DNA of 64,000 bases from contig JBKQSS010000075.1 in NCBI GenBank assembly GCA_052143535.1, positions 1-64,000 on the forward strand, read 5' to 3'. The translations under genes and the position numbers were made by a program. The first letter of the stretch is position 1, and each line of letters begins with the position of its first letter. Source of the DNA: JADGRA01 sp052143535. GTDB lineage: Bacteria > Myxococcota > Myxococcia > Myxococcales > Myxococcaceae. This document shows, in pieces, positions 33,516 through 42,038 of this stretch. The notes beneath the pieces are model-generated. The model had not been told where the DNA came from. It made no database searches and saw nothing but the letters and a program-made list of their open reading frames with translations.

Positions 33516-35993
33516 TCAACGCCCCCGGACGTCCTGGGCGAGCCGCAGGACGTCCGCGAGCACGCCGGCCGCGGTGACGTCTCCGCCGGCGCCCGCGCCG
33601 CGCACAATGAGGGGGTAGTCGCGGTACCGCTCGGTGGTAAAAGCCACCAGCGCCTCGGCGCCCTTGAGGCCGGTTGCGGGATGGTCCGCGTCGACGGCCA
33701 CCGGTCCCACCCGCACCTGCCGTCCGTCGGGCGCGTCAGGCACAATCTGCACGAGGTAGCGAAGGACCTTGCCCGCTGCGCGGTAGCGTCCAATGTTTTC
33801 GGCAAAGGCTTCGTCGAGTCCGCCCAGGGAACGAAGGAAGGCCTCGGGGTTATCCTCGGCCAGCGCCTCGCGGGGAATGAAGGGCTCCACCGCCACGTCG
33901 TCCAGCTCCACCTTCAGCCCGAGCTCGCGGGCGAGGATGAGCGCCTTGCGGGCGACGTCCAGGCCCGAAAGGTCGTCCCTCGGGTGCGGCTCGGTGTAGC
34001 CGCGGTCCCGGGCGGTGCGGACGGCATGGGACAGCGGCTCGCCCAAGGTGACTTCGTGGCTCAGAAAACCGAGTGTCCCGGACAGGCTGCCGTCGATGCG
34101 CTCCACCCTGTCCCCGGTGCGCACCAAATTCTTGAGCGTCTCGATGATGGGAAGGCTCGCCCCGACCGTCGTCTCGTAGAGGTAGGCGCGGTGGTGCGCC
34201 CGGGCCTCTTGGAGCAGCCGCTCCCGCTCGGCGAAGGGCAGGGCAAGCGGCTTCTTGTTGGCCGCCACCACGTGAATGCCGCGCCGGAAAGCTTCCCGGT
34301 ACAGCTGCTCCATGCCGTCGGCCGCGGTGCAGTCGACGAGGATGGGGACGGGAAGCCTGGCGAGCGCATCCAGGAGCGGGAGCACGTCGGGCGCGGTGGC
34401 CGGCTCCAATGCCGTCGCCCGCGGCGGCAGCTCGCCCGGGTGAAGCCCTCGCGGTTCCCACAGTCGGTGGTGGCGGTCCACCATGCCCACCAACCGGACA
34501 CTGACGTGGTGACGTTCCCGCAGGGCGGGCCCGTTCGCCTCCAGCTGTGCAAGGAGGCGCCCGCCCACCGTGCCGCGGCCGAGGAGCAGGAGGGACGTTT
34601 CGGTGCCGGCGAGGTTGAAGGCGGCGTGCACCGTGCGCGCCGCCAGCGTGGTGTCCGCGCCATCCACGACGCAGGAGATGCTCCGGCTGCTTGCTCCTTG
34701 CGCAATGGCACGCACGTTGACGCCGACATTCCCCAAGGCGGCGAAGAACCGTCCGGCGACATTGGGGCGGTGCCCCATCGTCTCTGCCACCAGGGTGAGT
34801 AACGAGACCGGTGCCTGGGTTGGCCGGAGCTCCACCTCCTGCCGTTGGAGCTCGAGCGCCAGGGTTTGTCCTAGAGCGCTCCGAGCCCGCTCCGCCTCGG
34901 CCGCCGGCACCACCAGCGCCACCGAGCGTCCGTGTGCGGCCTGGGTGGCCATCCACACCGTCACCTTCTCCCGCTCCAGCACCTCCAGGACCCGTGCGCC
35001 AATCGGTTCCGGCAGTGCCGAACGGAGCGACTCCACGCCGAGCAGTGCCAAGTGCTCGAGGCTGGTGACGCAGGTTGGACGCTGGGGGTCGGCGTTGCCT
35101 GCGCCGTCGATGCGCGTTCCGGCCGCCGCGGGGTCCACCGTGTTGCGGATGTGCAGCTCCGCCCCGGACTCGAGCAGGGGCAGGAAGGTGCGCGGGTGAA
35201 ACATCCGCGTCCCGAAGTGCGCCAGCTCGAGCGCCTCGTGGTAGCTCAGGTGCGGTACCGAGTAGGCCTCGGCCACGAGCTGGGGGTCCGCCGTCATGAC
35301 GCCAGGAACGTCCGTCCACACCGTGACCTCGCGCGCCCCTAGCGTCTGTCCCAGCACGGTCGCGGTGTAGTCCGACCCGTTGCGCCCGAGCGTTGTCACC
35401 CGGCCGGCCTTGGAGCGCCCGATGAATCCCGTCACCACCGGAATGGTGGTGCCCCAACCTTCGGCCAGCGGCAAAAGCCGGGCCCGCGTCGCCTCCACGT
35501 CCACCGTGGCCGCGCCTGCCGTCTCGTCCGTCACCACGAAGGCGGATGCATCCACCGGGACGGCTGGTTGCCCGCCCGCCCTCAACGTCGCCGCGACGAC
35601 TTCGGCAGAAATGCGCTCGCCGGCCGAGAGCACGACGTCCCGTGCGTTGGCGGTGCATTCGCCGGTGAGGCGGATGCCCTCCAGGAGCTGCGTCAGCGGG
35701 CCGAGGACGCGCTCCAGGGCGGCCCCCAGTGGCCCGAGCGACTCCTCGGACAGCACCTGTCGCACCGTAGTGAAGGCCAGCGCGCGAATGCGGCTGAGAC
35801 CCTCCCGCACCCGGGCCTCATCCCCCACAGCGGCCGCTGCCGCCGCCTCGAGAAGCCAGTCGGTGGTGTCTCCGAGGGCACTCACCACCAGCGCCAGGGG
35901 ACGCGGTCCGGTGGCGACCAGCTCCGCGACGCGGAGCAGCCGTCCGGGGCCTGCGAGGGAGGAGCCACCAAATTTGTACACCTGCCAAGTCAT
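33516..35993 (-). CDS. thrA: Bifunctional aspartate kinase/homoserine dehydrogenase
   Basis: The 825-residue enzyme catalyses the first and third steps from aspartate to homoserine. The kinase domain (1-290) has YKFGGSSLA and LGRNGSDYTATVLG. The middle (about 310-460) holds two ACT-type regulatory repeats. The dehydrogenase part starts at LLLLGRGTVGGRLLAQLE and contains ANKKPLALP, LSGTLGFLS and the conserved YTEPHPRDDLSG. The domain order is as in E. coli ThrA/MetL. Its ATG directly abuts the metX stop. Because it lies with metX and metY, its main role here is probably homoserine supply for methionine, with threonine feedback possible through the ACT domains. Confidence 0.95.
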   Translation of the reverse strand: MTWQVYKFGGSSLAGPGRLLRVAELVATGPRPLALVVSALGDTTDWLLEAAAAAAVGDEARVREGLSRIRALAFTTVRQVLSEESLGPLGAALERVLGPLTQLLEGIRLTGECTANARDVVLSAGERISAEVVAATLRAGGQPAVPVDASAFVVTDETAGAATVDVEATRARLLPLAEGWGTTIPVVTGFIGRSKAGRVTTLGRNGSDYTATVLGQTLGAREVTVWTDVPGVMTADPQLVAEAYSVPHLSYHEALELAHFGTRMFHPRTFLPLLESGAELHIRNTVDPAAAGTRIDGAGNADPQRPTCVTSLEHLALLGVESLRSALPEPIGARVLEVLEREKVTVWMATQAAHGRSVALVVPAAEAERARSALGQTLALELQRQEVELRPTQAPVSLLTLVAETMGHRPNVAGRFFAALGNVGVNVRAIAQGASSRSISCVVDGADTTLAARTVHAAFNLAGTETSLLLLGRGTVGGRLLAQLEANGPALRERHHVSVRLVGMVDRHHRLWEPRGLHPGELPPRATALEPATAPDVLPLLDALARLPVPILVDCTAADGMEQLYREAFRRGIHVVAANKKPLALPFAERERLLQEARAHHRAYLYETTVGASLPIIETLKNLVRTGDRVERIDGSLSGTLGFLSHEVTLGEPLSHAVRTARDRGYTEPHPRDDLSGLDVARKALILARELGLKVELDDVAVEPFIPREALAEDNPEAFLRSLGGLDEAFAENIGRYRAAGKVLRYLVQIVPDAPDGRQVRVGPVAVDADHPATGLKGAEALVAFTTERYRDYPLIVRGAGAGGDVTAAGVLADVLRLAQDVRGR

Positions 35994-37208
35994 CTAGCTG
36001 TCTTGTCCGCCGGCCGGAAGTGAGAGGGCGCGCGTCACCAGAGTGGCGAGCGCATCCCATTCGAGGAGAAACGCATCGTGGCCATGGGTGCTGCGCAAGG
36101 TGGCGTGCTCGACGTGGGCGCCGCCGGCCCGCAGCCGTCGGGCCAAAGCTTCCACTTGGGCCGGGGTGAAGAGCTGGTCCGTGTCCACGCCCACCACCAG
36201 GCTGCTGGCGCGGATGACGCCCGCGCCGAGGCCTGGCGGGACAGCGTCCAAATCATGGTGGTCCATCGCCCCGGCCTGCAACAGGTAGGGACGGGCGTCG
36301 AAGCGACGCCGCAGTTTCTGGCCCTGGTGCTCGAGCCAGCCCTGGACGCGGTAAGGCAACCGGAAGCCCGGCTCGCCAGCCAAGTGCCGGCCTTGCTTGG
36401 CTTCGAGTCCTAGCTCCGCCCGGTAGGTGAGCATCCCCACTTGGCGCGCGACTTCGAGGCCGCGGCCCACGTCGGCTGGCCAGCCCGGGTCCAGCCGCAG
36501 GAGGCTTCGCTGGACGTGGTTCCACGCCACCACCCATGCCGAGGAGGCGGCGGAGGTGGTGAGCGGCAGCAACCGCTCGACGCGCGGGCCGCCGAGTGCC
36601 CCCACGCAGAGGGAGACCATGCCCCCGAGAGAGCCTCCCCCCACCAGGGCGAGCCGCTCGAGGCCGAGGGCGTCGACGGCCTGGAGCAGCGCCCGGGCGA
36701 TGTCCCAGGGCGTCAGCTCGGCGTCGGCGGGAAACCCCTCGTCGAGGGGGCCGGAGCTGCCGTAACAGGAGCCCAGGTTTCCGAAGCAGAGAATTCGGAC
36801 CCGGGCCGGGTCGAGCGCGCGTCCTGGCCCGACGAGCGGCTCCCACCACCCGCCCGGGCCGCCAGCGCGGGCGTCCCCGGTGAGAGCGTGGACGAGCAGG
36901 ACGCTGGGCACGGACTCATCGAGTTCGGGCGCGCCCACCGACTCGAGCCACGGCAGCGCTTGTCTGCGGCGTACCGGCTCCTGCGCCTGAGCGGCGAGAA
37001 ACTCGGCGGGGCTCAAAGCGTGCGTCCGCGCCGTCAGTGCTGGGAGGTCGGTCTCCGGACCCCACCAGAAGCCCCGCGCCAGGTGTGGCTCCACCGTGCC
37101 GCCGCGTACCAGCGGAAGCGCCGGCAGCCGGAGGTCAAAAAGCCGCGGGGTGGCTGCAGCGGCTCTCCTCTGATGGGGGCTGGACATGGGGTGGAGCGGT
37201 CGGTGCAC
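35994..37208 (-). CDS. metX: Homoserine O-acetyltransferase (MetX)
   Basis: The protein of about 400 residues belongs to the alpha/beta-hydrolase type of homoserine acyltransferase. The nucleophile elbow GGGSLGGMVSL carries the catalytic Ser, the Asp is in VVGVDTDQLFTP and the His is in STHGHDAFLLE; SCYGSSGP is the conserved oxyanion region. It activates homoserine with acetyl-CoA (or succinyl-CoA) for direct sulfhydrylation by MetY. The GTG at 37208 follows the metY stop without a gap; ATG at 37187 is an alternative giving 397 residues. It lies between metY and thrA in one transcript. The GGPGGWWEPLVG segment distinguishes acetyltransferases from other hydrolases. Confidence 0.95.
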   Translation of the reverse strand: MHRPLHPMSSPHQRRAAAATPRLFDLRLPALPLVRGGTVEPHLARGFWWGPETDLPALTARTHALSPAEFLAAQAQEPVRRRQALPWLESVGAPELDESVPSVLLVHALTGDARAGGPGGWWEPLVGPGRALDPARVRILCFGNLGSCYGSSGPLDEGFPADAELTPWDIARALLQAVDALGLERLALVGGGSLGGMVSLCVGALGGPRVERLLPLTTSAASSAWVVAWNHVQRSLLRLDPGWPADVGRGLEVARQVGMLTYRAELGLEAKQGRHLAGEPGFRLPYRVQGWLEHQGQKLRRRFDARPYLLQAGAMDHHDLDAVPPGLGAGVIRASSLVVGVDTDQLFTPAQVEALARRLRAGGAHVEHATLRSTHGHDAFLLEWDALATLVTRALSLPAGGQDS

Positions 37209-38507
37209 TCAGCGCTGGCCGAGGGCTTGGTCCAGGTCAGCGAGAATGTCGTCCGGATGCTCGAGCCCCACCGACAGCCGCACCAAGTCCTCCGTCACGC
37301 CGGTGGAGCGCTGCTCTTCGGCGGTGAGCTGCTGGTGGGTGGTGGAGGCCGGGTGGATGATGAGGGAGCGCGCGTCTCCAATGTTGGCGAGCAGGCTCCA
37401 CAACTTGACGCGGTTGATGAGCGCCTTACCCGTCTCGAAGCCGCCCTTCACGCCAAAGGCCACCAGCCCCCCGAAGCCGCCCTCGAAATAGCGACGGGCA
37501 AGCGGGTAGGAAGGGTCGGTCTCCAGGCCGGGATACCGCACCCACGCCACCCGGGCGTCCTTTTGCAGCCAGCGGGCGACGGTCAGCGCATTCTCGCCAT
37601 GTCGCCGCACGCGTAGGTGAAGCGTCTCCAGCCCGGTGATGAAGGCATGGGCGTTGAAGGGGCTGAGCGCTGGCCCGGTGTCACGCAGAGTCTCCACGCG
37701 GGCCTTGAGGACGAAGGAGAGGTTGCCGAAGCTCTCCCACAGCTTCAGCCCGTGGTAGCCGGGGTTGGGGTCGGTAAACTCGGGAAACTTGCCGTTGTCC
37801 CAACTGAAATTGCCGCCGTCGACAATCAGGCCGCCGATGGCCTGCCCGTGGCCGCCGATGTACTTGGTGGCGGAGTGGACCACGATGTTGGCCCCGTGCT
37901 TCAGCGGTCGCACCAGCACCGGCGTGGTGGCGGTGTTGTCGACGATGAATGGGATGCCAGCCTCTTTGGCGATTTGTCCGAGGGCCTCCAGGTCGGCCAC
38001 GTCCAGGCGCGGGTTGCCGAGGCTCTCGGCGAATAGCGCGCGCGTCTTCGGGCCGATGGCTGCCCGCACCGCGTCAAGCTGGCCAATTTCCACAAACTTC
38101 GTCCGGATGCCGAGTCTCGGGAGCGTGACCTTGAAGAGGTTGTAGGTGCCTCCGTAGAGACTGCTGGCGGAGACAATCTCCTCGCCGGACTTGAGCAGGG
38201 TGAGAAACGTCAGAGTCTCGGCAGCCTGGCCACTTGCTACGGCGAGGGCTGCCACGCCACCCTCGAGCGCGGCAATGCGCTGCTCGAGGACGTCGTTGGT
38301 GGGGTTCATGATGCGGGTGTAGATGTTGCCGAACTCCTTCAGGCCGAAGAGCGCGGCCGCATGGTCCGCGTCGCGGAAGCGGTAGCTGGTGGTTTGGTAG
38401 ATGGGCACCGCCCGTGAACCGGTGGTGGCGTCCCCCTGGTAGCCGGCGTGCAGGGCCAGCGTCTCGGGGCGGTGGTTGGGTTTCTGCTGCTGGTTGCTAT
38501 CCGACAT
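37209..38507 (-). CDS. metY: O-acetylhomoserine sulfhydrylase (MetY)
   Basis: The 432-residue PLP enzyme converts O-acetylhomoserine and sulfide to homocysteine. PETLALHAGYQGDATTGSRA is the MetY start, ALEGGVAALAVASGQAA is the phosphate-binding region, and the PLP Lys lies in HSATKYIGGHG. The family's ARYLQ-type C-terminus is present as LDQALGQR. ATG at 38507 has AAGGA nine bases upstream; the longer frame to 38579 is not family-like. It is the first structural gene of metY-metX-thrA and is preceded by a 175-base leader with a Cys-rich ORF and hairpins. Confidence 0.96.
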   Translation of the reverse strand: MSDSNQQQKPNHRPETLALHAGYQGDATTGSRAVPIYQTTSYRFRDADHAAALFGLKEFGNIYTRIMNPTNDVLEQRIAALEGGVAALAVASGQAAETLTFLTLLKSGEEIVSASSLYGGTYNLFKVTLPRLGIRTKFVEIGQLDAVRAAIGPKTRALFAESLGNPRLDVADLEALGQIAKEAGIPFIVDNTATTPVLVRPLKHGANIVVHSATKYIGGHGQAIGGLIVDGGNFSWDNGKFPEFTDPNPGYHGLKLWESFGNLSFVLKARVETLRDTGPALSPFNAHAFITGLETLHLRVRRHGENALTVARWLQKDARVAWVRYPGLETDPSYPLARRYFEGGFGGLVAFGVKGGFETGKALINRVKLWSLLANIGDARSLIIHPASTTHQQLTAEEQRSTGVTEDLVRLSVGLEHPDDILADLDQALGQR

Positions 38508-38611
38508 GGGACACGTCCTTTTGTTTTCTTGAGACAGCGGTGGGAGGAACTCGCGTGCGAAAGAGGCGAGGGGACCCACGGCAGGACGAGTCGCGAAGTT
38601 TTCTTGCGGGT

Positions 38612-38670
38612 GCGAACCGTCCGGGGCGGGCCGCCTCGGAGTCAGGGTGCCCGGGCCTGCGGCGGTTCGC
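38612..38670 (-). promoter_or_regulatory. Long hairpin in the metY leader (putative attenuator)
   Basis: GCGAACCG and CGGTTCGC, perfect 8-base arms at 38612-38619 and 38663-38670, enclose a GC-rich loop that contains CCGCC/GGCGG. The structure lies between the leader ORF stop and the metY ATG. A second stem, GCGGC/GCCGC (38697-38701 with 38681-38685), overlaps the Cys codons and stop of the leader ORF. There is no T run, so it may act by blocking translation or through Rho rather than as an intrinsic terminator. Confidence 0.55.
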
Positions 38671-38684
38671 TGACGGGAGAGCGG

Positions 38685-38744
38685 CTAACGACGACAGCCG
38701 CAACAACACTCGCCCGCGGACGCGCGCATGCCCGGGCCGCGCAT
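38685..38744 (-). CDS. Cysteine-rich leader peptide of the metY-metX-thrA operon
   Basis: A short ORF ends GECCCGCRR-stop, with codons TGT TGT TGC GGC TGT CGT CGT TAG. GGAGG lies eight bases before ATG 38744. In the same frame ATGs also occur at 38750, 38765 and 38792, so the peptide is 19 to 35 residues long. Four Cys codons within five positions just before the stop make translation sensitive to charged tRNA-Cys. Cys-rich leader peptides regulate sulfur assimilation genes in several phyla. Its place between a promoter and metY, with hairpins behind it, fits cysteine-responsive attenuation. Confidence 0.65.
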   Translation of the reverse strand: MRGPGMRASAGECCCGCRR

Positions 38745-38802
38745 GAGCATGGCCTCCGGGCACATCAGCGACGTCGTGGACGAGAACTTCATGAGCCCGG
38801 AA

Positions 38803-38831
38803 AAGCTAGCGGCCTCGCGCTCGCGCGTCAA
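38803..38831 (-). promoter_or_regulatory. Candidate promoter of the metY operon
   Basis: On the minus strand TTGACG (38831-38826) and TAGCTT (38808-38803) are separated by 17 bases. The -35 matches consensus at five of six positions, the -10 at three of six. The start would fall near 38796, just before the leader ORF. Confidence 0.5.
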
Positions 38832-38855
38832 GCGAGGTGCTGGGGGACACCCCCG

Positions 38856-40346
38856 TCAGCGTCGAGATTTCCACACTTTGGCCATCCACCCCTCGACCGC
38901 CCGAGCTTCGCTGGGGAAGTCGCGCGAGAGGTTCCGCATCCCCTTGGCCGTCACCAGGACGTCGTCCTCGATGCGCACGCCGATGCCGCGGTACCTGGCC
39001 GGAACGGTGAGGTCGTCCTTCTGAAAATACAGGCCTGGCTCAACCGTGAGCACCATTCCCGGCTTGAGCGTCCCGTACTTGTAGACCTCCATTCGGGCTT
39101 GGGCGCAGTCGTGGACGTCGAGCCCCAGCATGTGACTCACGTTGTGCAGCGAGTAGCGCTTGTAGAACTGGTGCTCGTCGGCAAGCGCTTCGGCCGCGTC
39201 CTCGAGGATGCCGAGCGCCTGAAGGCCCTCAGCGAGCACCTTCATCGCGCGGCGGTTGGGCTCGAGAAAGTCGTTGCCCGGACGGACTGCGGCGAAGCCT
39301 GCAGCCTGGGCGGCGTATACCAACTCGTACACCTGTCGCTGCTCTCGGCTGAACCGTCCGGAGATGGGAAGCGTGCGCGTGATGTCGGCGGTGTAGAGGC
39401 TGTTGCCTTCGACGCCTGCGTCCAGAAGCAACAACTCGCCCCTGCGCAAAGGACCGTCGTTGCGCATCCAGTGCAGAATGCAGGCGTGGGCGCCGGAGGC
39501 GGCAATGGTGCCGTAGCCGACGTCGTTGCCTTCGACGCGGGCGCGGAGGTTAAAAACGCCCTCCACCGTGCGCTCGGTCTGCGCTCCCCGCAGCGAGCGG
39601 ATGACGTCCTCGAAGCCGCGCTTGGTGGAGGCAATGGCTGCCGAGAGCTCGCGGACTTCCTGTGCGTCCTTGTAGAGGCGCATCTCTGCCAGCGCCGTGG
39701 CCAGCTCTGCGTCGCGCCCTCCCTGCTCGGGCAGCGCCGCGTCGACAGCGCGGCTGATGCCTCGCACCACTCGCCAGGGCCGAGTCGCCGGCCCATGGAG
39801 CGAGGCACAGGTGGGCTTGAGCTCGCTCAGCGCACGCACCTCGTCTACTCGGTAGCGCGCCAGGCTCTGCTGGACGCCGAGGCGCGGGCCCACCCACAGC
39901 TCTCCTTTGAGTCGGTCGGTGAAGAAAGTGGAGTCGCTACGTCCAGGGTTGGGCTCCACCAGCAGCACATCGCGGTGCCCGCCACCGACGGCTGGCTGCA
40001 GCAAGAGGACGCAGTCTGGCTCGAGGTTGCCGGTGAGGTAGTAGAAGTCACTCCCCGGGCGGAAGCGGTAGACGGTGTCATTGCTGCGTACCTTCTCCTC
40101 GCCCGTCGGGATGACCAGGGTTTCGCCTGGGAACAGCCGGGAGAGGGCGCGCCGCCGGGCGGCGAATGCCGCGTGGTGCGGCAAGGGCCGCGGCAGCTGG
40201 CTGGCCCCGGGGCGCCAGCGCTCCATCATGAACTCGAGCAGCGCTGGCGGTGGCGCGGTGTCATAGCCGGTGGCGGACTTGGGGGCCGTCGTCGGCGCCG
40301 TCGGGGACTTCAAAGGTTCTGCAGGTGGAGGGGGCGGGTGGGACAT
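38856..40346 (-). CDS. pepP: Xaa-Pro aminopeptidase (aminopeptidase P)
   Basis: The 496-residue metallopeptidase removes N-terminal residues before proline. The N-terminal domain has FRPGSDFYYLTGNLEPD, and the pita-bread domain has its dimetal ligands in LLLDAGVEGNSLYTADITR (two Asp), HNVSHMLGLDVHD (His), LTVEPGLYF (Glu) and GIGVRIEDDVLV (Glu). A Pro-rich, low-complexity N-terminal 30 residues precedes the fold. It ends at 38856, upstream of the metY leader on the same strand, and starts 12 bases after rsmE. Length is typical. Confidence 0.94.
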   Translation of the reverse strand: MSHPPPPPAEPLKSPTAPTTAPKSATGYDTAPPPALLEFMMERWRPGASQLPRPLPHHAAFAARRRALSRLFPGETLVIPTGEEKVRSNDTVYRFRPGSDFYYLTGNLEPDCVLLLQPAVGGGHRDVLLVEPNPGRSDSTFFTDRLKGELWVGPRLGVQQSLARYRVDEVRALSELKPTCASLHGPATRPWRVVRGISRAVDAALPEQGGRDAELATALAEMRLYKDAQEVRELSAAIASTKRGFEDVIRSLRGAQTERTVEGVFNLRARVEGNDVGYGTIAASGAHACILHWMRNDGPLRRGELLLLDAGVEGNSLYTADITRTLPISGRFSREQRQVYELVYAAQAAGFAAVRPGNDFLEPNRRAMKVLAEGLQALGILEDAAEALADEHQFYKRYSLHNVSHMLGLDVHDCAQARMEVYKYGTLKPGMVLTVEPGLYFQKDDLTVPARYRGIGVRIEDDVLVTAKGMRNLSRDFPSEARAVEGWMAKVWKSRR

Positions 40347-40358
40347 GGTGCACGCCTT

Positions 40359-41126
40359 TCAGGGAGAAGCCACCGAAGGGGAAAGTTTCCCACGCTTGGG
40401 CGCCTGGGCGCGACTCCCGGCCAGCCAGCCGAGCGCATAGGGGAGGACGGCCTCCACCCGAAGCGTCCGGGGCCCAAAGGACAGGGGCACAAACCCCCTG
40501 GCTGCCAGAAGCCCCCGCTCGAAGGGCACCCAGCCGCCCTCGGGGCCGATGGCCAGCGTCACCCGGGCGTCCAGAGGAACGTCAGGCGCATGCGCTTCGG
40601 GGCCTGGGTCCAAAAGGAGGCGCATCCCCGGGCCGAGTAGCCCCTCCAGCGTGTCCTCAACGAAGGGACGGAACCGTTCGAAGACAAGGACGTCCGGCGC
40701 TTGGGTGTCCTTGGCCTGCTCCAGCCCCTCGCGCAGCGCAGCGGCCCTACGCAGTGGGGTGAGCACTGGGGACAAAAAGTAGCTCTTCTCCACTCGCGCC
40801 GCGTTGAGCAGCACCAGCCGGTCGACCCCTAAGGCCGCTGCCGAGGCGAGCAGACGCCGCAGCACTTTTGGCCGCGGAACCGCCAGAAGGACGTCCACCC
40901 CGGGCCGTGGCGGCGGTGTGCCGTCCAGCTGCAGGCGCAGCAGCACCCTGTCCGTCTCACTGCACAACACCTGGGCGGTGCCTACCGCGCCTCCCTGGCG
41001 TCCGACCCGCACCACGTCACCCGGCCGGGCGTGCAGCACTTCCTGGACATGCCGTGCCGCGCGGCCGCGGAGTTCGGCTGTGCCGTCATCGCGGAGGTCC
41101 GCGGACTCGAGGAGCAAGAGATTCAC
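40359..41126 (-). CDS. rsmE: 16S rRNA m3U1498 methyltransferase (RsmE)
   Basis: The 255-residue SPOUT-class methyltransferase has the N-terminal PUA-like domain (RGRAARHVQEVLHARPGD), the helix RLLASAAALGVDRLVLL, the knot signature LAIGPEGGW and the C-terminal FGPRTLRVEAVLPYALG, a variant of LGxRILRxETA in which ILRTET reads TLRVEA. It methylates U1498 of 16S rRNA with SAM. ATG at 41126 is clear. It lies upstream of pepP on the same strand and is divergent from a SAM methyltransferase gene. Confidence 0.92.
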   Translation of the reverse strand: MNLLLLESADLRDDGTAELRGRAARHVQEVLHARPGDVVRVGRQGGAVGTAQVLCSETDRVLLRLQLDGTPPPRPGVDVLLAVPRPKVLRRLLASAAALGVDRLVLLNAARVEKSYFLSPVLTPLRRAAALREGLEQAKDTQAPDVLVFERFRPFVEDTLEGLLGPGMRLLLDPGPEAHAPDVPLDARVTLAIGPEGGWVPFERGLLAARGFVPLSFGPRTLRVEAVLPYALGWLAGSRAQAPKRGKLSPSVASP

Positions 41127-41180
41127 CGGCCGGCACCGCTCCTAGCTCGGCCGGCAGCAAGTCGTCTATGTCCGCTTCTG

Positions 41181-41927
41181 GTGACGCGCCGCCTCTCTCC
41201 CCGTGTCTTCGAGCGTCTGGCCGACGCCTACCGAGCGCGTCCAAGTTACCCACTGGAGCTGGTGAGTCAGCTGCTCGCGCTCGCACCGCCGGGAGCCCGG
41301 GTGGTAGACATGGGGGCAGGCATTGGGCACCTGGCGGAGCCGCTCGCCCGCGCCGGCGCGAGAGTGGTGGCCGTCGAACCCGCGGGCGCGATGCTGGCCG
41401 AGTGCGCGGAGCGGGTGCGCGGCCTGCCGGTGCACTTGGTGTGTGCGCCCGCCGAGTCCACTGGGCTGCCGAGCGCTTCTGTTGAGTTGGTGCTGCTCGC
41501 CGACGCCGCCCAATGGGTGGACCCCGAGGCAGCGGGCCGGGAAGCCTCCCGGCTACTGGTACCCGGTGGCACAGCCGCCGTGGTGGAGCCACGGCCGGCG
41601 GATACGCCCTTCATGCGCGCGCTGGAGGGACTGTTGCGCGAAGCCAATCCGGAGCGGCGGCCATCGGGGCCGGGCCGTGCTCGGCAGTGGCTCGCGCTCG
41701 CCAGCGGCGGCGGCCGCGTCCACACAGTGGAGCTTACACATGCGGCGGTGCTCTCACCGGCCGCGCTCGAAGGCGTCCTGCGCTCGCTCTCCTTTCTCGC
41801 GCCGGCGCTGGGGCCCGGGCGGATGGCCTCCCTCCTCAGGGAGGCTGCCACCCTTGCGCAGCGAGTTGGCGGGGCGCACTGGGAGCGCATTCTGCGGCTC
41901 TCCTGGGCCCACAAGCGCCGGGCCTGA
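41181..41927 (+). CDS. Class I SAM-dependent methyltransferase (UbiE/Bud23-like)
   Basis: The 248-residue protein begins RRLSPRVFERLADAYRARPSYP and has motif I VVDMGAGIGHLAEPLA, motif II VVAVEPAGAML and the post-motif DLVL-type VELVLLADAAQWVDPEA. This type of 'AYRxxRPxYP' start occurs in small-molecule and SAM-dependent methyltransferases of unknown substrate. GTG at 41181 is chosen because the longer frame overlaps the divergent rsmE. It has no obvious operon partner, since the desaturase gene follows after 111 bases. Confidence 0.8.
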   Translation: MTRRLSPRVFERLADAYRARPSYPLELVSQLLALAPPGARVVDMGAGIGHLAEPLARAGARVVAVEPAGAMLAECAERVRGLPVHLVCAPAESTGLPSASVELVLLADAAQWVDPEAAGREASRLLVPGGTAAVVEPRPADTPFMRALEGLLREANPERRPSGPGRARQWLALASGGGRVHTVELTHAAVLSPAALEGVLRSLSFLAPALGPGRMASLLREAATLAQRVGGAHWERILRLSWAHKRRA

Positions 41928-42038
41928 GGCCCGGTCTCCCAATTTCCAGGGGTTGGCCGCCCGTCGAGTCAGGGCCACGTCAGGTTTTCACGAGAAGGAG
42001 GCCACTCCAGAAGGGCCTCGTGGTAGGGGTGACTGGAC

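Noticed and set aside
35994..37208. Reading metX as homoserine O-succinyltransferase (MetA)
   Set aside because: The GGSLGG elbow and overall alpha/beta-hydrolase layout are those of MetX, and the partner gene is metY.
38508..38855. Search for a SAM riboswitch before metY
   Set aside because: No SAM-I or SAM-II type core could be recognised; the short Cys-rich ORF and hairpins explain the leader better.
38448..40640. 730-codon plus-strand frame opposite the metY leader and pepP
   Set aside because: It covers the leader, its promoter and the antisense of pepP; no start signal or domain.
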